NCBI RefSeq assembly: GCF_016595155.1
Contig: NZ_JAENGP010000005.1
Span: 1-64,000, forward strand
Origin: Advenella mandrilli
GTDB taxonomy: Bacteria; Pseudomonadota; Gammaproteobacteria; Burkholderiales; Burkholderiaceae_B
Direction of reading: 5' to 3'
DNA: 64,000 bases
A program made the position numbers and the translations under genes. Shown here piece by piece: positions 25,600 to 37,677 of this stretch. The notes under the pieces are model-generated. The model was not told the origin of the DNA and did not search any database. It saw nothing but the letters and a program-made list of their open reading frames with translations. Numbering within the stretch: position 1 is the stretch's first letter; each line of letters opens with the position of its first letter.

Positions 25600-27363
25600 T
25601 TACGCCGGGATTGGCGCCAGCACGCACTCGTTAAGCACGGGCGGGTTCAGGGTCAGGGTAAAGCTTCTTAGCTCATCACGCCTGAATACATGTACCAGGA
25701 TTTTTTGCCCCGGTTGATAACGTTTCAGCAGGGTATCCAGATTATCCGTCTCTACTTTAATGCCATCAATGGCCACCAGGGTATCACCGGCACTTAACCC
25801 GGCCTTGTGGGCCGCGCCATTTTCAATCACGCTGCCAATCTGGCAGGCATTGCCGGCCACCTTGGCAAGAATGTCCAGCGATGGTGTGTTGCTGCTGCTT
25901 TTCCAGCTTAATGTCAGGTTCTGGCCGGCCAGCAGTGCTTTCAAGGGGATATCTTCGGTGCCATGGGCGTAGCGGGCAATGTAGTCGCTGGCATCAACCC
26001 CGGTGGCGCCTTGGATGATTGAAGCCAGTTCATTTTCTTTCAGGCCGTTGGCGGGTTGGCTGAAGAAATCGCGGCCATAGCGTTGCCACAAAAGCCTCAT
26101 GACGTCATCCAGGGATTTTTCATTTTGGGTGGCATTGCGGATCGTCAGGTCAAGGCCCAGGGCAACCAGTGCGCCTTTGCTGTAGTAGCTCACGATGGCA
26201 TTGGGAGCGTTTTCATCCTGCTTGTAAAACTTGGTCCAGGCATCAAAAGAACTTTGCGCCACGCTTTGCTTGAAGCGTCCGGGCCGGGTAGATACATTGG
26301 CAATGGTTTTGCCCAGCTGGGCCAGGTATTGTTCCTGCGTGAGCAGGCCGGCCCTGAACAGGGTCAGGTCATCATAATAAGACGTGAAGCCTTCAAACAC
26401 CCAGAGCAGGCTGGTGTGGTTTTCAGTGTAAAGGTTATAGGGTGCAAATGCTTTAGGCTTAATACGTTTTACATGCCAGGTATGGAAATACTCATGACTG
26501 ACCAGGCCCAGGAAATTACGGTATTGTTCGCTTTGTTCGGGGTTGCCAAGGGTGGGCAAGTCGTTGCGCGATGCCATTAAGGCGGTAGAGGCACGATGCT
26601 CGAGGCCACCGTAATCTTTGCCGGTAACCATGGTCATGAATACATAGCGGTCAGATGAATCCAGGAAAGGGGCTTGATGCGTGTCGGGTTCAAAAAACTT
26701 GATTTGGTATTCGCAGATGCGGGCGGTGTCTGCGGCAATGCGTTCCAGGTCCAGGTTGGGGATCTGGCCGGTAAAAACCATTTCATGCGTGGCGCCACAA
26801 ACCTTGAAAGAGATGGTTTGTGGTGTGCCCATTTCAACCGGGTGGTCTATTAAGGCATCATAGTTGGGGGCCAGGTACATGCCAAAGCCGTGGCGTGTGG
26901 CGCAGCCGGGGTGTTTTTTGGCTTCGGGCAGGCTGGTATAAACTTTCCAGGTTTTAATGCTTTTAGGCGCTTTAATGTTGAGCAGGCAAGGCTGGTCTTC
27001 CTGGTCATGAACTTGCAGGAAAACACTGGTGCCATTGAAAAAACCATGCGTTTCATCAAGGTGAGCGCTGCGGACCGACAAGTCCCAGGCGTAAATAGTG
27101 TAGGTAATATGCAACGTTCCCTGGCAGGCTTCTATTTGCCAGCTGTTGTTATCGGTTTTTTCAATGCGCAGTTTTTTGTTGCCACAGCGGGCCTCGATGC
27201 TTTCTATATTGCGGGAAAAATCCCTGATCAGGTAACTGCCGGGAATCCAGGATGGCAGGGAAACCTTCTGGCCCTTGGGGTTGGGGGCGGGAATACCTAT
27301 TTCTACAAAAAAACGGTGGCCGGCTGGATCTTGGGGGGTAATGGTATAAATAATTTCGTTCAT
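25600..27363 (-). CDS. M61-family metallopeptidase with PDZ domain
   Basis: A 587-residue glycyl-aminopeptidase-like protein. The N-terminal beta domain begins EIIYTITPQDPAGHRF and contains PSWIPGSYLIRDFSRNIE. The catalytic gluzincin centre is SHEYFHTWHVKRIKP (HExxH) with the third ligand Glu in LLWVFEGFTSYYDDL. A PDZ domain is C-terminal (AHKAGLSAGDTLVAIDGIKVE). No signal peptide is seen, so it is probably cytosolic. The start is ATG 27363. The frame is open about 310 bp further upstream but that part is antisense to the enoyl-CoA hydratase and low-complexity. Confidence 0.92.
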   Translation of the reverse strand: MNEIIYTITPQDPAGHRFFVEIGIPAPNPKGQKVSLPSWIPGSYLIRDFSRNIESIEARCGNKKLRIEKTDNNSWQIEACQGTLHITYTIYAWDLSVRSAHLDETHGFFNGTSVFLQVHDQEDQPCLLNIKAPKSIKTWKVYTSLPEAKKHPGCATRHGFGMYLAPNYDALIDHPVEMGTPQTISFKVCGATHEMVFTGQIPNLDLERIAADTARICEYQIKFFEPDTHQAPFLDSSDRYVFMTMVTGKDYGGLEHRASTALMASRNDLPTLGNPEQSEQYRNFLGLVSHEYFHTWHVKRIKPKAFAPYNLYTENHTSLLWVFEGFTSYYDDLTLFRAGLLTQEQYLAQLGKTIANVSTRPGRFKQSVAQSSFDAWTKFYKQDENAPNAIVSYYSKGALVALGLDLTIRNATQNEKSLDDVMRLLWQRYGRDFFSQPANGLKENELASIIQGATGVDASDYIARYAHGTEDIPLKALLAGQNLTLSWKSSSNTPSLDILAKVAGNACQIGSVIENGAAHKAGLSAGDTLVAIDGIKVETDNLDTLLKRYQPGQKILVHVFRRDELRSFTLTLNPPVLNECVLAPIPA

Positions 27364-27466
27364 CAGGATTTTTGGTGTTTGTATATATTCAGACAGAGTA
27401 ACTATAACAAACTGGCTACAATACCTCAGGAAAAAACAGATTATCGACAACTTACAGGAGGGTAGT

Positions 27467-28246
27467 ATGTCAGAGCAATTGGTATTGACGAAAATTGATG
27501 GCGGTGTAGGTGTATTAAGCTTAAACCGTCCCAAAGTACTTAACGCACTTAGTAACGAAGTCATGGAAGCGCTGGGCGAAGCATTGCTGGCACTGGAAAA
27601 TAATGACGATGTGGGTGCCATTGTGCTAACCGGCAATGATAAAGCCTTTGCCGCAGGTGCCGATATTTCAGCCATGAAAGACTGGTCTTACATGGACGTG
27701 TATAAAAGCAACTATATTGGTGGCCCATGGGAAACCATCAAAAATGCCATTCGCAAGCCCGTGATTGCTGCCGTTTCCGGTTATGCGCTGGGCGGTGGTT
27801 GTGAACTGGCCATGATGTGTGATTTCATTATTGCGGCTGACAACGCCAAATTCGGCCAGCCCGAAATCAAGCTGGGCACCATTCCCGGGTTGGGGGGTAC
27901 ACAACGACTGACGAGGGCTATCGGGAAATCAAAAGCCATGGATATGGTCCTGACTGGTAGAATGATGGACGCAAAAGAGGCGGAAAGTGCGGGCCTGGTT
28001 TCACGTGTCCTGCCCCTTGAGAATTTCCTTGAGGAAGTGGTCAAGGTGGCCCAGGGCATTGCCACGCTATCAACGCCTGTAGTCATGATGGCAAAGCAAT
28101 GTGTGAATGCAGCACAGGAAACCACCCTTGAACAGGGCCTGCAATATGAAAGGCGTGTATTTCATGCAACATTTGCAATCCAGGATCAAAAAGAGGGAAT
28201 GAACGCATTTATTGAAAAACGTCAGGCAAACTTCAGAAATATGTAA
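27467..28246 (+). CDS. Enoyl-CoA hydratase (crotonase family)
   Basis: A 259-residue crotonase-fold protein likely hydrating short-chain trans-2-enoyl-CoA. Oxyanion-hole segments AFAAGADISAM and the signature VIAAVSGYALGGGCELAMMCD include the first catalytic Glu; the second is in FGQPEIKLGTIPGLGGTQRL. A strong AGGAGGG Shine-Dalgarno precedes ATG 27467. It stands alone between the divergent M61 gene and the ATP synthase operon. The physiological pathway (fatty acid, phenylacetate or amino acid breakdown) is not indicated by neighbours. Confidence 0.93.
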   Translation: MSEQLVLTKIDGGVGVLSLNRPKVLNALSNEVMEALGEALLALENNDDVGAIVLTGNDKAFAAGADISAMKDWSYMDVYKSNYIGGPWETIKNAIRKPVIAAVSGYALGGGCELAMMCDFIIAADNAKFGQPEIKLGTIPGLGGTQRLTRAIGKSKAMDMVLTGRMMDAKEAESAGLVSRVLPLENFLEEVVKVAQGIATLSTPVVMMAKQCVNAAQETTLEQGLQYERRVFHATFAIQDQKEGMNAFIEKRQANFRNM

Positions 28247-28264
28247 TTAAACATGCATTCAGGT

Positions 28265-28294
28265 TTGCTTAAGCTGTAAAAAATAAGTTATACT
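28265..28294 (+). promoter_or_regulatory. Candidate sigma-70 promoter of the ATP synthase operon
   Basis: TTGCTT at 28265-28270 and TATACT at 28289-28294 are 18 bp apart in the 79-bp gap before atpI. A start near 28301 would leave a short leader of about 25 bases. The position and the good -10 box support it; no experimental data. Confidence 0.5.
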
Positions 28295-28325
28295 CTCAAG
28301 GCTTGACATATTGCGAAACCTTATT

Positions 28326-28781
28326 ATGACCACAACACATAATAAGTACGCGTACTTGGGTAGCTCTGAAGACACCGTACTTAAGCTGGATGGGGCTGAA
28401 AAAGCCAGGCTCAATGCAAGCTCTGCCAAAGATCTTGTAAATATAGTGCTGGCCCAGTTTGGTTTGCTGGCAGTAGTGGTGGTGGTGTGCTGGATGGCAT
28501 CTGGCGTTCCTGCGGCAGTGTCGGCATTGGCCGGCGGCATGGCTTACCTGGTGCCAACAGTGCTTTTTGTGCTGCATATGTTAATAAAGCTTTATAGCGG
28601 TTCAAATGCAAGCGTGCTTACGTTTTTCTGGGGTGAAGCATTCAAACTCGGAGGAACCATGGCCTTGCTTGCGTTAATAGTGAAATTATCCGGAACCATG
28701 CTGGTCTGGCCAGCATTGCTAATTGGCCTGGTTGCGGTATTAAAGGGATATGTATTGTTACTGGCTTTTAAAAAGCTCTAG
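28326..28781 (+). CDS. atpI: ATP synthase subunit I (assembly factor)
   Basis: A 151-residue membrane protein with a polar N-terminus and four hydrophobic helices (from about residues 37, 65, 95 and 118), as expected for AtpI, which assists c-ring assembly and Mg2+ supply. The sequence is poorly conserved and the assignment leans on its place directly before atpB. ATG 28326 is used; a TTG at 28311 would add five residues. Confidence 0.85.
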   Translation: MTTTHNKYAYLGSSEDTVLKLDGAEKARLNASSAKDLVNIVLAQFGLLAVVVVVCWMASGVPAAVSALAGGMAYLVPTVLFVLHMLIKLYSGSNASVLTFFWGEAFKLGGTMALLALIVKLSGTMLVWPALLIGLVAVLKGYVLLLAFKKL

Positions 28782-28847
28782 TAACAATCATTGGGAAAGA
28801 ATGTAATTGCAGCCTAACTGGCTGCCAAATCGTGGAGTACGAATCAA

Positions 28848-29735
28848 ATGGCTGCACCTGCAGATGTCTCGCCTCAGTCATATTATGTTCAGCATCACCT
28901 TGTCCATTTCAATAACGTCGGAGAAGGACAGGCCAACATTGTAGACTTTGGTGTTATCAACTATGACTCCATCTTCTGGTCTGTTGCAATGGGTTTGCTG
29001 GTAGTCGGTTTTCTCTGGAAAGCCGCACGTCATGCCACATCCGGTGTGCCTGGGCGTTTTCAGGGTGGTGTGGAAATGATCGTTGATATGGTCAATGATC
29101 AAGCAAAAAGCATTATTCACAATACTGAGTCGCGCAAATATGTTGCCCCATTGGCGTTAACCATATTTTTGTGGATCACGCTCATGAACGTGCTTGACTT
29201 GATCCCCGTCGATATGCTCCCTTCGGTGCTTGGCTGGCTTGGTCTTGCCGGAGATGCCAGTGCGCCTGGTCCTCTGTATTATCATCGTATTCTTCCAACT
29301 GCCGACTTGAACGTACCTATGGGTATGTCTCTGGGTGTTTTGTTGCTGTCTATTTATTACGGCTTCAAAATCAAAAATCCCGGTGGTTTTATAAAAGATC
29401 TGTTCACCGCTCCTTTCCATTCAAGTGGTATTGGTGCAATTATTCTGGCACCCGCCAACTTCGCATTAAACGTCATCGAGTATGCTGCCAAAACAGTATC
29501 TCTGGCCATGCGGTTGTTTGGTAACATGTTTGCCGGCGAACTTGTATTTATGCTAATCGCCCTGCTGGGCGGTGCATGGACAGGATTCAATGTGATGAGC
29601 ATTGGATTGGGCGTCGGCCATGTTCTGGCTGGTTCCGTCTGGGCAATTTTCCATATTATGATTATTTTGCTCCAGGCGTTCATTTTCATGATGCTGACAC
29701 TGGTTTATATCGGTCAGGCACATGAGGGGCATTAA
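28848..29735 (+). CDS. atpB: ATP synthase Fo subunit a
   Basis: A 295-residue integral membrane subunit forming the proton half-channels. Five to six helices are seen; the essential Arg lies in [15 protein letters not shown], and the later helix holds [19 protein letters not shown]. The periplasmic N-terminus and the loop with [12 protein letters not shown] are of normal length for the group. It is 66 bp after atpI and 149 bp before atpE, the largest gap so far in the operon. Confidence 0.97.
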   Translation: MAAPADVSPQSYYVQHHLVHFNNVGEGQANIVDFGVINYDSIFWSVAMGLLVVGFLWKAARHATSGVPGRFQGGVEMIVDMVNDQAKSIIHNTESRKYVAPLALTIFLWITLMNVLDLIPVDMLPSVLGWLGLAGDASAPGPLYYHRILPTADLNVPMGMSLGVLLLSIYYGFKIKNPGGFIKDLFTAPFHSSGIGAIILAPANFALNVIEYAAKTVSLAMRLFGNMFAGELVFMLIALLGGAWTGFNVMSIGLGVGHVLAGSVWAIFHIMIILLQAFIFMMLTLVYIGQAHEGH

Positions 29736-29789
29736 GATTTAACGTCCTGGTTTTACACATAATTCCGGGATGTTTTTTCTTGCAAACTG

Positions 29790-30127
<338 letters not shown>

Positions 30128-30178
30128 TACAGTAAACGTCTATACCATCTGTTGATGGGGTGTGAACTGGATGGAGAT

Positions 30179-30209
30179 GCGGGCCTTATGGTTTATAAGT
30201 AAGGCCTGC
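30179..30209 (+). ncRNA. Stem-loop between atpE and atpF
   Basis: A 10-bp stem (GCGGGCCTTA at 30179-30188 with TAAGGCCTGC at 30200-30209, one G-U pair) closes an 11-base loop. No T tract follows, so it is not an intrinsic terminator. Its place right after the c-subunit gene suggests an RNA processing or stability element that sets c-subunit excess. Confidence 0.55.
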
Positions 30210-30281
30210 ATATGACAGAGTTCAATAAATTTCGGGTTTTGTAATATCGCAAAGCCTTAACATAGTAGAAGGGAAACGACC

Positions 30282-30752
30282 GTGAATTTAAACGCGACGC
30301 TCTTTTTCCAGACGCTCGTTTTCTTTGTATTGGCATGGTTCACAATGCGATTTGTGTGGCCGCCACTTACAAAGGCAATAGACGAACGTCGTCAGAAAAT
30401 TGCTGATGGTTTGGCTGCTGCCGATAAAGGCAAGGCAGACTTGGCTCAGGCCCAGGCTCGAATCAGTCTGATTGAAGCATCTGCGAAATCAGAAAATCAC
30501 GCCAGGCTGGCAGATGCAGAAAAACAGGCTGCTTCTATTGTTGAAGCCGCACGTGGCGAGGCAGAATCTGAACGTGCCCGTATTCTTGCGCAGGCTAAAC
30601 AGGACGCCGAGCTAGAAGTGGGACGCGCCCGTCAGGGATTGCGTGAAGAAGTTGCTTCTCTGGCCGTTAAAGGGGCAGAGAAGATTCTTCAGCGTGAGGT
30701 AAATGCAAAAACACATGCTGAGTTGTTGAATCAACTTAAAGCACAGCTTTAA
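30282..30752 (+). CDS. atpF: ATP synthase Fo subunit b
   Basis: A 156-residue peripheral-stalk subunit: one N-terminal membrane helix (about residues 5-25, [20 protein letters not shown]) and a long charged helix that dimerises and reaches F1. The length equals E. coli b (156). It starts at GTG 30282 with GAAGGGAAACG upstream. The stop is 12 bp before atpH. Confidence 0.97.
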   Translation: MNLNATLFFQTLVFFVLAWFTMRFVWPPLTKAIDERRQKIADGLAAADKGKADLAQAQARISLIEASAKSENHARLADAEKQAASIVEAARGEAESERARILAQAKQDAELEVGRARQGLREEVASLAVKGAEKILQREVNAKTHAELLNQLKAQL

Positions 30753-30764
30753 TCCGGGATTATC

Positions 30765-31307
30765 ATGGCTGAATTATCAACAATTGCCCGCCCATATGCA
30801 GAAGCTTTATTTGCTGCGGCCAAAAAAGACCAGGGCGGTTTGGCTGCATGGTCAACGGCTGTTAGCGAGTTGGCACAGGTTTCAAATGTGCCGGACGTGT
30901 TAAAAGCGATGTCCGATCCAAGATTAAGCAAAGATCAACGTAAACAGTTGTTCCCTGCATTGGTTAAATCTCCGTTGTCACAAGAAATGCGGAATTTCAT
31001 CAACCTGCTCGTGGATAACGATCGATTAATGCTATTGCCCGAGATCGCGGAGCAATTTAAAGAATTGAAAAATCGCCATGAGGGTTCTGCCAGTGCAGAA
31101 ATCGCAAGTGCTTTCGAATTAAGCGATGAGCAAATTCAGGAATTGCTTGTTGGTCTCGAGAAAAAATTTGGCTTCAAGCTGAAGCCGGTTGTCACTGTCG
31201 ATAAATCACTTATTGGTGGTGTCCGAGTCACAGTGGGCGATCAGGTATTAGATACTTCCGTGCAAGCTCAATTGGCTCGCTTGCGCGATACATTGGCCGC
31301 TGCATAA
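30765..31307 (+). CDS. atpH: ATP synthase F1 subunit delta
   Basis: A 180-residue subunit linking the b dimer to the top of F1. The N-terminal helical bundle begins [20 protein letters not shown]; the C-terminal part carries the family pattern [21 protein letters not shown]. Length is normal. It starts at ATG 30765, between atpF and atpA. Confidence 0.97.
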   Translation: MAELSTIARPYAEALFAAAKKDQGGLAAWSTAVSELAQVSNVPDVLKAMSDPRLSKDQRKQLFPALVKSPLSQEMRNFINLLVDNDRLMLLPEIAEQFKELKNRHEGSASAEIASAFELSDEQIQELLVGLEKKFGFKLKPVVTVDKSLIGGVRVTVGDQVLDTSVQAQLARLRDTLAAA

Positions 31308-31340
31308 GCGCCAGAATAACAGGATTTCAGGAGTCTGAAT

Positions 31341-32882
31341 ATGCAACTCAATCCGTCAGAAATCAGCGAATTGCTTAAGAGCCGTATCGAAGGCTTGGGC
31401 ACTTCTGCTGATGTTCGCACACAAGGTACGGTTGTTTCCGTAACCGACGGTATTACACGTGTCCACGGTTTATCCGATGTGATGCAAGGCGAAATGCTTG
31501 AATTTCCAAACAACGTTTTTGGACTCGCTCTCAACCTCGAGCGTGATTCAGTTGGTGCGGTTATTTTAGGTGATTATACAGGTGTGTCCGAAGGTGACCC
31601 TGTGAAAACAACCGGCCGCATTCTTGAAGTGCCCGTTGGTCCCGAATTGCGTGGCCGTGTTGTCAATACATTAGGTCAACCTATCGATGGCAAAGGTCCA
31701 ATCAATGCCAAAGAAACTGATATTATCGAAAAAGTGGCACCAGGCGTTATTGCCCGCCAGTCAGTTTCACAGCCACTGCAAACCGGTGTTAAAGCGATTG
31801 ACTCAATGGTACCGGTTGGTCGTGGTCAGCGCGAGCTGATCATTGGTGACCGTCAAACCGGTAAAACTGCGGTTGCCATTGATGCCATCATTAACCAGAA
31901 AGGCCAAAACGTTACTTGCGTTTATGTCGCTATCGGTCAAAAAGCATCCACCATCAATAACGTGGTTCGCAAGCTCGAAGAACACGGCGCCATGGAATAC
32001 ACCATCGTTGTCGCAGCAACCGCTTCCGATTCTGCCGCCATGCAGTACCTGGCTCCTTATGCCGGATGTACCATGGGTGAATATTTCCGTGATCGTGGTG
32101 AAGACGCCCTGATCGTTTATGATGACCTGACCAAACAGGCATGGGCATACCGTCAGGTATCCTTGCTGTTGCGTCGCCCACCAGGCCGTGAAGCCTACCC
32201 CGGTGACGTTTTCTACCTGCACTCCCGCTTGCTTGAGCGTGCAGCGCGTGTTAATGCCGATTACGTAGAAAAATTCACGAAGGGTGCTGTAAAAGGCAAA
32301 ACAGGTTCTCTTACCGCACTGCCAATTATTGAAACACAGGCCGGTGACGTTTCCGCTTTCGTTCCAACTAACGTAATTTCCATTACCGACGGTCAGATCT
32401 TCCTGGAAACAGACTTGTTCAACGCGGGTATCCGTCCTGCGATTAACGCTGGTATTTCTGTTTCCCGTGTGGGTGGTGCTGCCCAAACCAAGGTTGTCAA
32501 GAAACTGTCTGGTGGTATTCGTACCGACCTGGCCCAGTATCGTGAGCTGGCCGCTTTTGCCCAGTTTGCTTCTGACCTTGATGAAGCCACACGCCGTCAG
32601 CTTGAACGTGGTAAACGTGTTGTTGAATTGCTGAAACAGCCTCAATACCAGCCTTTGAAGGTCTGGGAACTGGCGGTATCACTGTTCGCGGTAAACAATG
32701 GTCACCTGGATGATATCGATGTTGAAAAGATTCTGTCTTTTGAGAAAGGTCTCAAAGATGAATTGAAAGCCAAGCACAGTGCCTTGGTTGATCGCATTGA
32801 AGAAACCAAAGAGCTTTCTAAAGATGACGAAGCTGCCTTGAAAGAAGCAGTTCTCGCATTCAAGAAGAACGGTACTTACTAA
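31341..32882 (+). CDS. atpA: ATP synthase F1 subunit alpha
   Basis: A 513-residue non-catalytic nucleotide-binding subunit, the same length as in E. coli. Walker A is [15 protein letters not shown], the signature stretch is [17 protein letters not shown], and the arginine finger lies in that segment. Codon use is highly biased, as in the other F1 genes. It is 33 bp after atpH, with AGGAG upstream of the ATG. Confidence 0.98.
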   Translation: MQLNPSEISELLKSRIEGLGTSADVRTQGTVVSVTDGITRVHGLSDVMQGEMLEFPNNVFGLALNLERDSVGAVILGDYTGVSEGDPVKTTGRILEVPVGPELRGRVVNTLGQPIDGKGPINAKETDIIEKVAPGVIARQSVSQPLQTGVKAIDSMVPVGRGQRELIIGDRQTGKTAVAIDAIINQKGQNVTCVYVAIGQKASTINNVVRKLEEHGAMEYTIVVAATASDSAAMQYLAPYAGCTMGEYFRDRGEDALIVYDDLTKQAWAYRQVSLLLRRPPGREAYPGDVFYLHSRLLERAARVNADYVEKFTKGAVKGKTGSLTALPIIETQAGDVSAFVPTNVISITDGQIFLETDLFNAGIRPAINAGISVSRVGGAAQTKVVKKLSGGIRTDLAQYRELAAFAQFASDLDEATRRQLERGKRVVELLKQPQYQPLKVWELAVSLFAVNNGHLDDIDVEKILSFEKGLKDELKAKHSALVDRIEETKELSKDDEAALKEAVLAFKKNGTY

Positions 32883-32949
32883 GACCAGGTAGGGTGCAAG
32901 ATTTTGATCCTGCACCCTTGTTTTGCAAAACCGTCTAACAGGAAGGCTT

Positions 32950-33852
32950 ATGGCTGGAATTAAGGAAATCCGTACGCAGATCAAGAGTGTGCAAAACACT
33001 CGCAAGATCACCAAAGCAATGGAAATGGTTGCTGCTTCCAAAATGCGCAAAGCGCAGGAAAGAATGCGCACTGGCCGTCCCTATGCCACTAAAGTACGTG
33101 AAATTGCTACGCACATGATGCAGACGCATCCTGAGTACTCTCATCCTTATCTGGAAGAGCGTAAAGACCTCAAGGCTGTCGGCGTTGTGGTGATAAGTAC
33201 AGATAAAGGTCTGTGTGGGGGCTTGAATACCAACATACAGCGTCTTGTCTTGTCACGCTTTAAAGAATTTGATGCCCAGGGCATTAAGGTTCAGGCAACT
33301 GCCCTGGGCAATAAAGGCCTGGGCTTTTTAACGCGAATTGGTGCAAACCTGGTTTCTCAGGAAGTGCAGTTGGGTGATACCCCAAGTCTGGAGCGTCTGA
33401 TCGGTGCACTGAAAGTGCAGTTTGATGCTTATATGGATGGCACGATTGATGCTTTATATGTTGCAACGAATATGTTCGTCAACACCATGAAGCAGGAACC
33501 TTCGTTTATTCGTTTGCTGCCTCTGCCCGATGGTCTTGCTGATCCTTTCCAGACTGTTCTGGATGAAGAGTCTCAGCTTCCCAAGGCTTCATATAAGTGG
33601 GATTACATTTTCGAACCCGATGCAAAATCAGTCATTGATGACTTATTGCATCGCTATGTAGAAAGCGTAGTCTACCAGGCAGTAGCAGAAAATATGGCGT
33701 CTGAGCAGTCTGCCCGAATGGTGGCAATGAAAGCTGCATCAGATAATGCGAAAACAGTAATTGGTGATCTGGAACTGGTTTATAACAAAACCCGTCAGGC
33801 GGCAATTACTAAAGAAATTTCAGAAATCGTGGGGGGAGCTGCAGCCGTTTAA
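32950..33852 (+). CDS. atpG: ATP synthase F1 subunit gamma
   Basis: A 300-residue central rotor shaft. The N-terminal helix is [30 protein letters not shown] (read in parts) and the C-terminal helix ends [15 protein letters not shown]; between them is the [14 protein letters not shown] fold. ATG 32950 with AGGAAGG upstream is the start; an in-frame ATG 27 bp earlier is less likely. It sits between atpA and atpD. Confidence 0.97.
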   Translation: MAGIKEIRTQIKSVQNTRKITKAMEMVAASKMRKAQERMRTGRPYATKVREIATHMMQTHPEYSHPYLEERKDLKAVGVVVISTDKGLCGGLNTNIQRLVLSRFKEFDAQGIKVQATALGNKGLGFLTRIGANLVSQEVQLGDTPSLERLIGALKVQFDAYMDGTIDALYVATNMFVNTMKQEPSFIRLLPLPDGLADPFQTVLDEESQLPKASYKWDYIFEPDAKSVIDDLLHRYVESVVYQAVAENMASEQSARMVAMKAASDNAKTVIGDLELVYNKTRQAAITKEISEIVGGAAAV

Positions 33853-33900
33853 GCCTTAAGGCTTGCAGGCTGTCAGTTTCTTTCAATCGTTATTAAGTAA

Positions 33901-35307
<1,407 letters not shown>

Positions 35308-35320
35308 TTAAGGAATAGCT

Positions 35321-35746
35321 ATGGCTACTATACATGTTGATGTGGTAAGTGCGGAAGAGTCGATTTTTGCCGGTGAGGCAAAATTCGTTGCTTTGCCTGG
35401 TGAAGCGGGTGAACTGGGTATTCTTCCTGGCCACACACCACTGATCTCTCGTATCCGTCCCGGAACAGTGAAAATTGTTCGTGAAGATGGTGCAGAAGAG
35501 CTGGTATTTGTGGCTGGCGGCATCATTGAAGTTCAGCCGTATGGCGTAACGGTACTGTCTGATACAGCAATTCGCGCGGCAGACCTTGACGAAGCTAAAG
35601 CGGTCAAGGCGCGTGAACAGGCTGAAGAAGCGTTGCGTAATGCACGTGACAAGACAGAGATTGCGGTGGTTGAAGCCGAGCTGGCCATGTTGGCCGCTCA
35701 GGTTAGCGCCGCCCGTCGCCTGACTCAAATGAAAAATCGCCACTAA
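35321..35746 (+). CDS. atpC: ATP synthase F1 subunit epsilon
   Basis: A 141-residue regulatory subunit of the rotor. The N-terminal beta sandwich contains [21 protein letters not shown] and [17 protein letters not shown]; two C-terminal helices ([16 protein letters not shown] onward) are the inhibitory arm. This is the last gene of the operon and is followed by an intrinsic terminator. Confidence 0.97.
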   Translation: MATIHVDVVSAEESIFAGEAKFVALPGEAGELGILPGHTPLISRIRPGTVKIVREDGAEELVFVAGGIIEVQPYGVTVLSDTAIRAADLDEAKAVKAREQAEEALRNARDKTEIAVVEAELAMLAAQVSAARRLTQMKNRH

Positions 35747-35762
35747 GCGACAAAAGAAGTAT

Positions 35763-35790
35763 AAAAATAGCGCCTTCGGGCGCTATTTTT
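35763..35790 (+). terminator. Rho-independent terminator of the ATP synthase operon
   Basis: AAAATAGCGCC-TTCG-GGCGCTATTTTT: a strong stem with a stable TTCG tetraloop and a T run, 17 bp after the atpC stop. Confidence 0.92.
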
Positions 35791-35889
35791 ATTGCCGGCC
35801 CAAAATGCCGGGCGGAGACTGAATATATAGAATGCAAAGCCTGTCTGGAAATTTGCCAGCAGGCTTTGTGGCCTATTAAGTATTTTGCT

Positions 35890-37566
35890 CTATTTCAACG
35901 CAGCGGCACGGATCTGGTCAATAGTGGCAGATGGTGTAATCGCTTGCGGATCAATAAGGCAATGCAAAATGGCCGGTTTGCCACTTGTAATGGCCCGTTC
36001 AAATGCAGGGCCAAATTCCTCATTGCTTTCTACCCGTTCTCCGTGCCCGCCAAAGGCTGTGGCATAGGCGGCAAAGTCGGGGTTTTGCAGATGGGTGGCA
36101 CTAACCCGTCCAGGGTAATGTTTTTCCTGGTGCATGCGGATGGTGCCATACATGGTATTGTCAAAAATTAGCACAATAATATTCAAGCCATACTGTACGG
36201 CAGTCGCAAATTCCTGGCCGTGCATCATGAAGCAGCCGTCCCCGGCAAAGCAAACGACGGGTGTGTCTGGTAACAGGCGTTTTGCAGCCACGGCCGCTGG
36301 AACGCCATAGCCCATGGACCCCGAGGTGGGTGCCAGTTGGGTACCGAACTGGGTGAAGCGATGGAAACGGTGTAGCCAGGTCGCATAGTTGCCGGCGCCG
36401 TTGGTCATGATGGTGTCTGGTGCAAGATTGGCTTCGAGGTATTGCATGATATGCGGCATTTGCAGCTTGCCAGGAACATTGACCGTAGACGGGTCGCTCC
36501 ATGCCAGGTATTCGCTATGGGCCTGGCTGACGAGTGCCTCACGGTTGGCTGCCGGTTTGACATCCAGTTTTTCAAGAGAACGTGTGAATTCGGCAGGGCT
36601 GGCATTAATGGGCAGTTGTGCCTGGTATACCCGGTTCAGTTCCTGGCTGTCGGGGTGAACGTGCACCAGTTTTTGCTTTGGCACCGGGATGGAAAGCGCG
36701 GTATAACTTTGTGAAGGAACTTCAGACATACGGCCCCCCACCAGCAGGACGGCATCTGCTTGCTCAAAACGTTTTAGCAACTTTGGGTTAATGCCCAGGC
36801 CAATATCACCGGCAAAGCAGGGGTGGTTGGCAGGAAAGAGCATTTGACGCCTGAACTGGACGGCTACTGGCAGCTGGGCTTTTTCCGCAAAGCGGGCAAA
36901 GGCATTCACGCTTTCTTCGGTCCAGCGGCTGCCGCCTAAAATGGCCAGCGGGTTTTTGGCTTCATTCAACAGCTTTTCAAGCGAATCTATCTGGGACTGG
37001 GTGGGGGCAGACTCTACGGCCTGTACGCGGGGCGCATCGGCAACGGCACAAAGCTGAACCAGCATATCTTCGGGCAGGGCAATAACGACCGGCCCGGGGC
37101 GGCCGGAGGTCGCGACATGAAAGGCACGGGAAATTAACTCGGGAATGCGGCTGGCATCATCAATTTCGGTGGTCCATTTGGTTTGGGTGCCGAAAACAGC
37201 GCGGTAATCTACTTCCTGGAAAGCATCGCGTTCACGCATGCCAGTTTCAATCTGGCCAACAAAAACAATTAAAGGGGTAGAGTCTTGCATGGCAATATGA
37301 ATGCCCGCAAAGGCGTTGCTTGCACCCGGTCCGCGGGTAACCATGCAAATACCCGGGCGGCCGGTTAGTTTTCCATAAGCATCGGCCATCATGGCAGCCC
37401 CGCCTTCTTGCCGGCATACGGTAACCTGGATATCGACATCGTGCAGGGCATCAAGCACGGCAAGATAGCTTTCGCCGGGCACACAAAAAACGTGATCTAC
37501 GCCTTGTGTTATTAGTTGATCAACAAGAATTTGTCCGCCACTACGAGTTTTGATATTGTTGTTCAT
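35890..37566 (-). CDS. Thiamine-diphosphate-dependent enzyme of the acetolactate-synthase-like family
   Basis: A 558-residue three-domain ThDP enzyme. The PYR domain has the activating Glu in VCRQEGGAAMMADAYGKLTG. The central domain is of the FAD/transhydrogenase-like type. The PP domain has the metal/ThDP motif CFAGDGCFMMHGQEFATAV ending in FDNTMYGTIR. Members include acetolactate synthase, oxalyl-CoA decarboxylase and benzoylformate decarboxylase. No ilvN-like regulatory subunit follows, so a catabolic rather than biosynthetic role is likely. It is divergent from a Bug-type binding protein, which may supply a carboxylate substrate. The exact reaction is not assignable. Confidence 0.87.
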   Translation of the reverse strand: MNNNIKTRSGGQILVDQLITQGVDHVFCVPGESYLAVLDALHDVDIQVTVCRQEGGAAMMADAYGKLTGRPGICMVTRGPGASNAFAGIHIAMQDSTPLIVFVGQIETGMRERDAFQEVDYRAVFGTQTKWTTEIDDASRIPELISRAFHVATSGRPGPVVIALPEDMLVQLCAVADAPRVQAVESAPTQSQIDSLEKLLNEAKNPLAILGGSRWTEESVNAFARFAEKAQLPVAVQFRRQMLFPANHPCFAGDIGLGINPKLLKRFEQADAVLLVGGRMSEVPSQSYTALSIPVPKQKLVHVHPDSQELNRVYQAQLPINASPAEFTRSLEKLDVKPAANREALVSQAHSEYLAWSDPSTVNVPGKLQMPHIMQYLEANLAPDTIMTNGAGNYATWLHRFHRFTQFGTQLAPTSGSMGYGVPAAVAAKRLLPDTPVVCFAGDGCFMMHGQEFATAVQYGLNIIVLIFDNTMYGTIRMHQEKHYPGRVSATHLQNPDFAAYATAFGGHGERVESNEEFGPAFERAITSGKPAILHCLIDPQAITPSATIDQIRAAALK

Positions 37567-37677
37567 GAGTCATCTATAATAGTATTGTTTGTAATAAGTA
37601 CAGCCATAATAAAATGTTATCTTGCTTATTAAGAAAACGTTCAGGCTGTCAAAACATTATATTAAAGGAAATTTCAT

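Noticed and set aside
28344-28357. 14-bp palindrome AAGTACGCGTACTT
   Set aside because: It lies inside the atpI coding sequence near its start and is a single copy; probably chance.
31803-32645. 280-codon minus-strand frame opposite atpA
   Set aside because: Antisense shadow of a highly codon-biased gene; no ribosome site and no recognisable domain.
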